7,838 nucleotides of DNA from JACCXJ01 sp052387115 (GTDB lineage: Bacteria; Pseudomonadota; Gammaproteobacteria; JACCXJ01): the NCBI GenBank assembly GCA_052387115.1, contig JBQTJM010000221.1, positions 1 through 7,838 of the forward strand, in the 5' to 3' direction. The notes under the pieces are model-generated. The model saw only the letters and a list, made by a program, of their open reading frames with translations. It had not been told where the DNA came from and ran no database searches. Below are positions 1-4,929 of the stretch, piece by piece. Both the position numbers and the translations under genes were made by a program. How positions within the stretch are numbered: the first letter of the stretch is position 1; each line of letters begins with the position of its first letter.

Positions 1-1
1 G

Positions 2-175
2 GACACCCACAGGGTCCGCGAAGAGCTGCACATCCGTCTGGGCCGAGAGATGCGGCTCGATATCCGTTTCTGCACCACCGACGAGTTGGAGCGCAACCCG
101 GTCGGGAAGATCCGGAGCTGTTACAACCGGCTGCCGCCGGAGCTCATCAAGCGTTACGGGCTACCGACGGTGTGA
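2..175 (+). CDS. C-terminal end of an adenylate-forming ligase (phenylacetate-CoA ligase-like), partial
   Basis: This is the 3' end of a gene that begins before the window; only 57 codons and the TGA stop (173-175) are visible. The reading frame carries the motif ELERNPVGKIRS, which fits the A10 motif at the C-terminus of ANL adenylate-forming enzymes. In that family the lysine of the P-x-GK core closes over the acyl-adenylate. The preceding stretch (LGREMRLDIRFCTTDEL) fits the small C-terminal lid domain of PaaK/CapK-type acyl-CoA ligases, which end shortly after this motif as this one does. The substrate cannot be told from this fragment, and another ANL subfamily is possible. The stop codon is formed by the first bases of the palindromic element at 173-321. 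The gene converges on the histidine kinase gene on the other strand. Confidence 0.6.
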   Translation, partial: DTHRVREELHIRLGREMRLDIRFCTTDELERNPVGKIRSCYNRLPPELIKRYGLPTV

Positions 176-321
176 GAGCTTGTGAAAAAATCTACTGCGC
201 TCGGGATCTCGCGTTCCGGCGGTGCTCGGAATCCTCATGTATTTCAACATACACTCCGGTTCCTGCGCTCCGGCGGAACGCGACCTCCCTTCGCTCGCGA
301 CGATTTTTTCACAAGCTCTCA
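173..321. repeat. ~149-bp palindromic element (MITE/REP-like) with 20-bp terminal inverted repeats; likely bidirectional terminator
   Basis: The first 20 bases (173-192, TGAGAGCTTGTGAAAAAATC) are the exact reverse complement of the last 20 (302-321). Inside, 209-218 pairs perfectly with 274-283. Most of 219-231 pairs with 260-272, and the apex is TGTAT (238-242) against ATACA (249-253) around a six-base loop. The whole element can therefore fold into one long imperfect hairpin on either strand. Each arm has a run of six A or T next to a GC-rich stem, so it could terminate transcription from both directions, which suits its place between two convergent genes. No transposase is present, so it would be non-autonomous. 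I recall similar palindromes dispersed in proteobacterial genomes, but I cannot verify copy number here. Confidence 0.8.
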
Positions 322-2120
322 GAGTGCGAGGTCGGTGTGGCGGGATCACGACCACCCGGCGGGTCTTCGCGGGTCGACAGCTCGAAACAAACCTGGCCGG
401 GCCGGTTGTGGGTCAATCCCAGGGTATACCCCGTCATCTCCGCCCGTTTCGCCGCCTGATAGAGGCCGATCCCGTGGCCGGAGCGGGAAGGAACCGGTTG
501 TTTGAAGAGCTGGCCGGCGGTTTCCAGACCGATCACCGAACCGTTGTCACACACCGTCAAGTACAGACGGCCGTCCCGAGAGGCGAGCGTCACGGTGATG
601 TCGAGCCTTGGCTCGACCCGGCGTTTGTAGTAAGCATTTTCGAGCAGATTGTCGAGAATGCTGTGAAAGAGGTCGCCGGGGACCCGACGCTCATCGCGGA
701 TCCCGTCATGGCCATCATCGATCAAGCTCCGGAACTCCACACCCATGGAAGCATGGTGGTCCTCGGCCTCGCGCCACCAGCCCTCGAGCGCGGTCTCGGG
801 GTTCGAGGTCTTTTCGGGTTTCTGAAGTTTGGTCAAGGCGCTCTGCAGGCGGTCAGTGATGATCGGCAATTGCCTCTTCAGGATCTCCTGACCTCGATGT
901 TGCCGGTCCGGCCCGCCCTGAATAGGGGGAAGCTTCGCGGGGGCCATGTCCAGGCTCAAGGCCGTCGTCAGTGTGTTGAGCGATTGGAGGAGGTTCTTGA
1001 TGTCGTGTGCGACTCTTGCCCCGGTCTCATAAACGGCTTCGATGTGCGCGCGGCGGGCCAGATCGATCTCGCGGACCTTGGCGGTGTGGAAATGCACCAG
1101 GAGCTCGACCAGGAGCTTGCAGTGGACCCGCAGGCTGGGACGGAGCGGGCGCCGCGCATAGAGCACGATGTTCAGATCGCCGAGCCCGAGCTCCAGACCG
1201 TGAGCCGTCGTCTTGCCGACGACCCCGCCGGTGTTCGCCACGTGGTAGCGCACGCCTTCGAGCCAGGGGAGACGGGCGAGCGTCTCCGAGGCCGACCGGA
1301 TGAATCCTTCCGGCGTCTTTTCGCGGTCGGCGAGGCGTGCGAGCTCCGCCAGCCAGCGCTCCAAGGGCACGTTCATCAGCGACCGTTCCCATAATTGCCC
1401 GAGACCCACCCGCCCCTCGCGCAGGGTCAGGAGCCAGCTGATGAGAAACAGGAACGCAGCGAGACCGAGCAGCGACTGAAACAACGCCACCGGGTACTCG
1501 ATCCCGAAGTGGTAGGCGCCGAGCACCCCGCTGCTCGCCAATATCGCGGCCGTCATGGACATCGTCACCGCGCGCAGCAGGTCCACGGTATCGACGCCGG
1601 GACGCCTCGAGGTCGGGACCAGGGCGATACCGCCGGGGATCACGAGGAGCCCGTATTTGAAGAGGGTCAGCATCACCGGCGGGAGGGTAGGGAGATCGAA
1701 GACCTGTGGGACACACCCGATCAGTAAGTCGCACACCAGCATCGCGAGCGTCGGCATGTATACGAGGCGCTCCGGTCGCTCGATCACCGGAAGGCCGGCG
1801 ACGAGCCCGCAGAAGAGCACGAGCCATCCCAAGAGCAGCCAGCGGTCGAACCAGTAGATCACGAACAGGACGAGCAGGACCGCACCCAGGGCGTGCGTCG
1901 TACGCAGCCGGTGTTCCTGGCTCCACAGGGGCTGCCAAAGCATGAACAACCCGAGGTGGACCAGCATGAGGGAACGGGATTGCAGATCGTCGAGGTCCCC
2001 CCATACGACGCCGTGGATCAAGAGCAGCATCGCGGCGAGGATCGCGTTGCGATGCCGGGCCACCCGAAAGCGTCCGGTGGCATTTTTCGGATCGTCCGGT
2101 GTGAGAGAGGGGGACGGCAC
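309..2120 (-). CDS. Membrane-bound sensor histidine kinase (8-TM, GAF-like, HDIKN H-box)
   Basis: This is a sensor kinase that would autophosphorylate on histidine and pass the phosphate to a response regulator not present in the window. The first ~260 residues hold about eight hydrophobic segments (for example the stretches around AAMLLLIHGVVW and LLGLAAFLFLISWLL). A GAF-like region follows, then the H-box VAHDIKNLLQSL with the phospho-acceptor at H372. The N-box is LDNLLENA (N491, N495) and the G2 box is GHGIGL (from G548). The G1 box reads DNGSV instead of the usual DxGxG. Layout and H-box resemble PrsK-type kinases of PEP-CTERM systems, but that is inference. The GTG start at 2120 is chosen because a GGAG sits 11 bases upstream and a promoter candidate lies just before it. 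GTG 2063 and ATG 2030 are alternatives, and the open frame running further upstream crosses the divergent permease gene. The last three residues and the stop are encoded by the palindrome. Confidence 0.85.
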   Translation of the reverse strand: MPSPSLTPDDPKNATGRFRVARHRNAILAAMLLLIHGVVWGDLDDLQSRSLMLVHLGLFMLWQPLWSQEHRLRTTHALGAVLLVLFVIYWFDRWLLLGWLVLFCGLVAGLPVIERPERLVYMPTLAMLVCDLLIGCVPQVFDLPTLPPVMLTLFKYGLLVIPGGIALVPTSRRPGVDTVDLLRAVTMSMTAAILASSGVLGAYHFGIEYPVALFQSLLGLAAFLFLISWLLTLREGRVGLGQLWERSLMNVPLERWLAELARLADREKTPEGFIRSASETLARLPWLEGVRYHVANTGGVVGKTTAHGLELGLGDLNIVLYARRPLRPSLRVHCKLLVELLVHFHTAKVREIDLARRAHIEAVYETGARVAHDIKNLLQSLNTLTTALSLDMAPAKLPPIQGGPDRQHRGQEILKRQLPIITDRLQSALTKLQKPEKTSNPETALEGWWREAEDHHASMGVEFRSLIDDGHDGIRDERRVPGDLFHSILDNLLENAYYKRRVEPRLDITVTLASRDGRLYLTVCDNGSVIGLETAGQLFKQPVPSRSGHGIGLYQAAKRAEMTGYTLGLTHNRPGQVCFELSTREDPPGGRDPATPTSHSESL

Positions 2121-2122
2121 GG

Positions 2123-2151
2123 GTGTCAATGCTCCACGTCTACGGTATAGT
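2123..2151 (+). promoter_or_regulatory. Predicted sigma70-type promoter for the ABC-2 permease, sharing its -10 with the divergent promoter
   Basis: GTGTCA (2123-2128) lies 17 bases before TATAGT (2146-2151), a five-of-six match to the -10 consensus. Transcription would start near 2158, only about three bases before the GTG at 2161, so the mRNA would be nearly leaderless. The -10 hexamer occupies the same six bases as the -10 of the opposing kinase promoter, so the two would compete for polymerase. Confidence 0.35.
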
Positions 2152-2174
2152 ACAAGAGTCGTGCTTCGCGTAAA
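2146..2174 (-). promoter_or_regulatory. Predicted sigma70-type promoter for the histidine kinase
   Basis: Read on the - strand, TTTACG (2174-2169) and TACTAT (2151-2146) are separated by 17 bases. Transcription would start near 2139, giving a short leader that contains GGAG (2135-2132) before the GTG at 2120. The match to consensus is moderate and was judged by eye. Confidence 0.35.
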
Positions 2175-2955
2175 TCCCTTCGAGTGGATCCATCCGGTCT
2201 TGACCATCGCCGCTTTCACCGTGCGGGAGGCGCGCAGGAACCGAATGCCGTGGCTGCTCGGCATAGTCGTCGTGTCGTCGTTCGGGTTGTCCGAGTTCGT
2301 CGGCGAGGTGGCGATCACCGAGGCCTCGGAGACCAAGAGCGCCTTGCTCGCCGGGTTTTTGCGGTTGTTTTCCGTGTTCCTGGTCGGGCTTTTCGTGACC
2401 ACCAGCGTGGTGCGCGATTTCAACGACAAGGTCCTGGAATCCATCCTGTCCCTGCCTTTCCCGCGTTCCGCCTATTATTTCGGCAAGCTCATCGGATTCC
2501 TCGTGCTCGCCATCCTGGTGGCGCTCGCGATCGCCGCGGGGCTGTTGCTATACGCCACACCGTTGCAGGTCGCCATCTGGGTCGCGTCGCTCACGTGTGA
2601 ATTGATCATCGTGAGCACGGTGGGTCTGGTCTGCATCTTTTCTTTTCATCACCTGACCACGGCCTTCAGCGCGGTGTGCGGTTTTTATCTCCTGGCGCGG
2701 ATGATCGGCGCCATCGAGCTCATGGGCTCGAGCCCCCTGGTCGCGGCGGGGAAACCGTCGCAGGAGGTCGTGAATGCGGTCGTTTCGGGGATCGCCTTCG
2801 TGCTCCCGGACCTGTACCGGTTCACCCAGAGCCGTTGGCTCATGTACGAGGGCGTGGCGTGGGCCGATCTGGTCCCGATCGCGGGGCAGACTGCGGTCTA
2901 TCTGGTGCTGTTGATCGGGGTGGGGCTGTTCGACCTGTATCGGAAAAACCTCTGA
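2161..2955 (+). CDS. ABC-2-type transporter permease (NosY-like, COG1277 type)
   Basis: This 264-residue integral membrane protein is the probable membrane subunit of an ABC exporter. It opens with a short cytoplasmic segment typical of the family (PVLTIAAFTVREARRNR), then TM1 (MPWLLGIVVVSSFGLSEF). About five more hydrophobic segments follow, around LLAGFLRLFSVFLVGLFVT, LIGFLVLAILVALAIAAGLLLY, VASLTCELIIVSTVGLVCIF, FSAVCGFYLLARMIGAI and AVYLVLLIGVGLFDLY. The loop after TM2 contains DFNDKVLESILSLPFPRSAYYFGKL, like the coupling region of ABC-2 permeases that contacts the ATPase. The frame is open back to 1942, but the upstream part overlaps the kinase gene. The GTG at 2161 follows a weak AAGAG and a promoter candidate; it places the conserved N-terminus correctly. 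Its substrate is unknown and no ATPase gene adjoins it. The next gene follows after 15 bp, so the two are probably co-transcribed. Confidence 0.82.
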   Translation: MLRVNPFEWIHPVLTIAAFTVREARRNRMPWLLGIVVVSSFGLSEFVGEVAITEASETKSALLAGFLRLFSVFLVGLFVTTSVVRDFNDKVLESILSLPFPRSAYYFGKLIGFLVLAILVALAIAAGLLLYATPLQVAIWVASLTCELIIVSTVGLVCIFSFHHLTTAFSAVCGFYLLARMIGAIELMGSSPLVAAGKPSQEVVNAVVSGIAFVLPDLYRFTQSRWLMYEGVAWADLVPIAGQTAVYLVLLIGVGLFDLYRKNL

Positions 2956-2970
2956 TCCGGGGGCGCGTGC

Positions 2971-3699
2971 ATGGCCGTAGAGCGTTCGCTGCGCTCGGTC
3001 CCGCCCTGGGCGCTGGCGATATTGATCGTCGGGATCTGCGCTCAGGGGCTGTGGCACCACCTCCGGCCGGCACCCGAGGCGCGCGCCGCCGCGCTGCCGA
3101 GCCCGCCCTCCGCGGGGCGTCTGGCGCTCTGGGCCCTGGGCGACCCCGAGGCCCTGGCGCGCCTCCTGATGCTTTGGTTGCAAGCCCACGACAACCAGCC
3201 CGGGATCAGCCTGCCGTTCAAGGACCTCGATTACGACAAAGTGGTGGGCTGGCTGGGCCGCATCCTGGACCTGGACGCCAGGGCCCAGTACCCGTTGCTC
3301 GCGGCCGCCCGCCTCTACGGTGAGGTGCAGGAGGAAGCGAAGCAGCGCTTGGTCCTGGAGTTCGTCTACCGGCGCTTCTTGGAGGACCCCGACCGGCGTT
3401 GGCCGTGGCTGGCGCACGGGGTGTTCGTGGCGCGACACCGCTTGCACGACCCCGGGCTGGCGCTCAGGTTCGCCGAGGCCCTGGCTCGGCATGCGACCGG
3501 GCCCGAGGTCCCGCACTGGGTCCAGCAGATGAGGATCTTCGTGCTGGCGGATATCGGCGAGGTCGAGGCCGCGAGGCTCCTGATCCGCGCGCTGCTCGAC
3601 AGTGGGCGCATCACGGATCCGCATGAGATCAGGTTCCTGTCCGAGCGGCTCCAGGGCATGCAGAGCCCGACCCCCGACCCGCCTCCGGCGCGGCCCTGA
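2971..3699 (+). CDS. Membrane-anchored helical-repeat (TPR-like) protein of unknown function
   Basis: This 242-residue protein begins with basic residues and one hydrophobic segment (PPWALAILIVGICAQGLW, about residues 10-27). That looks like an uncleaved anchor or signal peptide placing the rest in the periplasm. From about residue 50 the sequence is alternating short amphipathic helices rich in Ala, Leu and Arg, resembling degenerate TPR repeats (for example ALRFAEALARH and AARLLIRALLDSG). The central part FKDLDYDKVVGWLGRILDLDARAQYPLL looks conserved in character, and I have an impression of similar proteins encoded beside ABC-2 permeases. It lies 15 bp after the permease and may be an accessory subunit of that transporter. 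ATG 2971 is preceded by a G-rich stretch that could serve as a weak ribosome binding site. The last residues are proline-rich. The stop codon lies inside the first copy of the direct repeat described at 3685. Confidence 0.75.
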   Translation: MAVERSLRSVPPWALAILIVGICAQGLWHHLRPAPEARAAALPSPPSAGRLALWALGDPEALARLLMLWLQAHDNQPGISLPFKDLDYDKVVGWLGRILDLDARAQYPLLAAARLYGEVQEEAKQRLVLEFVYRRFLEDPDRRWPWLAHGVFVARHRLHDPGLALRFAEALARHATGPEVPHWVQQMRIFVLADIGEVEAARLLIRALLDSGRITDPHEIRFLSERLQGMQSPTPDPPPARP

Positions 3700-3815
3700 T
3701 CTCGGCACCGCGCCGGCTGGGCGATGAGCATGGGGCACCCACGGGGGGTGCCCCTACGAGGGCAGGTGATCTTGGCGCCGGGGCCGGCCCGGCCTTGATC
3801 TCAGACCAGCGCCGG
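3685..3815. repeat. Pair of imperfect 32-bp direct repeats (3685-3716 and 3784-3815)
   Basis: Bases 3685-3716 and 3784-3815 match at 26 of 32 positions without gaps, sharing CCGGC, CGGCC, TGATCTC and GCGCCGG blocks. They are 99 bases apart. The first copy covers the last codons and stop of the upstream gene; the second lies in non-coding DNA. The 67 bases between them contain the hairpin at 3732-3754. This may be an old local duplication or the footprint of a small inserted element. Confidence 0.5.
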
Positions 3816-4018
3816 ACCCGGCGGTTTGCCGCAGGCGCCGAAATGGCGTATCTTGCGATCCCGCTCGCGGGTGCCCGGAGGGAGCACGGGACAAGTGATA
3901 AAAATGAATAGGTTCATAGCAATGCAGAGACCCATGGGGGCACGGGCGGCCTTGCGCCGCGAGCGGCTCTGCGGTTCTTCGAGCCGCGCCTCGGTCTCGG
4001 GCAAGCGGTCTCTAGGGG
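3700..4018. other. 319-bp intergenic region before the VWA/ABC operon
   Basis: Apart from the direct repeats and hairpin listed separately, no convincing gene is seen. Short open frames on both strands here are arginine-rich and lack recognisable motifs. The only AT-rich patch is 3891-3920 (around TGATAAAAATGAATAGG). It is a candidate promoter core for the operon starting at 4019, with a possible extended -10 near 3896-3905 but no good -35. Transcription starting there would leave a leader of about 100 bases, in which I see no recognisable riboswitch. Confidence 0.45.
3732..3754. repeat. Perfect 9-bp-stem hairpin (REP-like palindrome)
   Basis: GGGGCACCC (3732-3740) pairs exactly with GGGTGCCCC (3746-3754) around the loop ACGGG. 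No T-run follows (the next bases are TACGAGGG), so it is a poor intrinsic terminator by sequence alone, although such a strong stem could stabilise or attenuate the upstream mRNA. The motif, including the trailing TACG, resembles a palindrome that I recall being scattered between genes in many environmental bacteria. That is recollection and was not searched. Confidence 0.6.
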
Positions 4019-4924
4019 ATGGGCTCCGTGGCGTTTAGCGATCGCTTGAAGCAGGCGCGAGAGGAGCGGGCGCGAGGCGGCGGCATTGCGCCGATCGGTT
4101 CGGTGGCCCGCGAGTCGGTCCCCCCCGGGTCGATCCCCCCCGGGTCGATCCCCCCCGGGTCGATCCAGTTGCAGTCGGTGTTCGGGGGCGCTCGCCGCCG
4201 GCCGGCCTTGGGGGGACCGTTACCGTTCGTTGCCGCCGCCGTGGTCCTCGGTATCGTCGCCGTCCTGGTCTCGGGTAATCGGGGGGAGGGTCCGGCCGAA
4301 CCGGGTGTGATCGAGCCCAGGGCGATAGAACCCAGGGCGATCGAACCCAGGGCGATCGAACAGGGGGCGATCGAACGGGGTGCGAATGTACCGGGGGCGA
4401 TCGAACGAGGCGTAACCCAACCCGGGTCGATCAAACCCGGTCCAATCGATCCCGGGGCGGTCGAACCGGAGGCCAAGGCGCCGTCGCGCCCGCCGGTTGC
4501 CACGGCCGTCGCGCCCGCCGGCGTCGAATCCGATCGTCCGGGCGAAGAGGCCCGGGCGTTGATCGCCACCATGCGCGCCCCGAATGCCGAAGAGGACCTC
4601 GATACGGTGTTCCGGAAGGCGGGCGAGTCTTTGAAACTGGGACGGATCGCGGACGCCCATCTGCTGTACTTCTTCGCGGCGCGCCGTGGCCATGCCCCGG
4701 CGGCCTTCGTGCTCGCCGGGATCTACGACCCCATGCGCTTCGACCGGGACCGGAGCCTGCTCGGGAGACCGGACCCGGTGCAGGCCCTCAAATGGTACCG
4801 GGTGGCCGCGGACCAGGGCGACGGGGAGGCACAGGCACGCCTCAAGTCTCTCGAGTCCTGGGTGGATGCCAAGGCCCGCGCCGGGGACGCGGAGGCCGAG
4901 CGCCTGCGCCTTTCGTGGCGCTGA
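4019..4924 (+). CDS. Single-pass membrane protein with Sel1-like repeats and a 15-bp-repeat-encoded linker
   Basis: This 301-residue protein has three parts. Residues 1-66 form a basic cytoplasmic tail containing (S-I/V-P-P-G)x3 at 33-47. A TM segment follows (LPFVAAAVVLGIVAVLVSG, about 68-86). After it comes a long low-complexity linker with eleven five-residue units (97-151, consensus A-I-E-P-G/R), then a Pro/Ala stretch. The C-terminal 110 residues contain Sel1-like helical repeats, visible in ADAHLLYFFAARRGHAPAAFVLAGIYD and DPVQALKWYRVAADQGDGEAQARL. By the positive-inside rule the Sel1 part is periplasmic. Sel1 repeats usually bind partner proteins, so a scaffold role for the VWA/ABC genes downstream is likely but inferred. 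AGGGG abuts ATG 4019 directly, whereas GTG 4028 is nine bases from it; GTG 4028 may be the true start. The next gene begins five bases after the stop, so this is probably the first gene of the operon. Confidence 0.75.
   Translation: MGSVAFSDRLKQAREERARGGGIAPIGSVARESVPPGSIPPGSIPPGSIQLQSVFGGARRRPALGGPLPFVAAAVVLGIVAVLVSGNRGEGPAEPGVIEPRAIEPRAIEPRAIEQGAIERGANVPGAIERGVTQPGSIKPGPIDPGAVEPEAKAPSRPPVATAVAPAGVESDRPGEEARALIATMRAPNAEEDLDTVFRKAGESLKLGRIADAHLLYFFAARRGHAPAAFVLAGIYDPMRFDRDRSLLGRPDPVQALKWYRVAADQGDGEAQARLKSLESWVDAKARAGDAEAERLRLSWR
4114..4167 (+). repeat. 15-bp tandem repeat array 1 (three full copies plus a partial), in frame
   Basis: Three consecutive 15-base units (4114-4128, 4129-4143, 4144-4158) read GTCGATCCCCCCCGG, with one base different in the first copy. 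A partial fourth unit runs to 4167. Because 15 is a multiple of three, the array stays in frame and encodes repeated S-I-P-P-G on the cytoplasmic side of the TM segment. Near-identical copies with long C runs point to recent slippage. Confidence 0.9.
4307..4471 (+). repeat. 15-bp degenerate tandem repeat array 2 (eleven units), in frame
   Basis: Eleven consecutive 15-base units encode VIEPR, AIEPR, AIEPR, AIEQG, AIERG, ANVPG, AIERG, VTQPG, SIKPG, PIDPG and AVEPE. Many units share GCGATCGAACCCAGG-like DNA. The late units return to CCCGGGTCGATC, the same sequence as array 1, so the two arrays probably share an origin although a TM segment lies between them. The product is a Pro-rich, probably extended periplasmic linker. 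Confidence 0.85.
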
Positions 4925-4929
4925 GCGAG

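Noticed and set aside
161..355. Small open frames on both strands across the palindrome
   Set aside because: Their sequence comes from the palindromic repeat itself, and no ribosome binding site or protein motif supports them.
222..1394. 390-codon open frame on the + strand, and 1395-1727 after it
   Set aside because: It lies antisense to the histidine kinase, whose motifs are clear. Its product has no recognisable domain, and long antisense frames are expected in GC-rich DNA.
1027..2004. 325-codon open frame on the - strand
   Set aside because: It is on the same strand as the kinase but in another frame. It is Arg/Pro/Ala-rich and lacks the TM pattern of the real frame.
2548..3738. 396-codon open frame on the - strand
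   Set aside because: It is antisense to the permease and the helical-repeat protein, Arg/Gln/His/Pro-rich with no motif. It is a codon-bias shadow.
3732..3754. Intrinsic terminator for the 2161-3699 operon
   Set aside because: The stem is strong but no T-run follows, so it is recorded as a palindromic repeat only.
4307..4471. Pentapeptide-repeat (beta-helix) protein fold
   Set aside because: The period is five residues, but the units lack the central Leu/Phe of A(D/N)Lxx repeats and are Pro-rich, so an extended linker is more likely.
4114..4471. CRISPR array
   Set aside because: The repeats are 15 bases, directly adjacent with no spacers, and in frame inside a gene.
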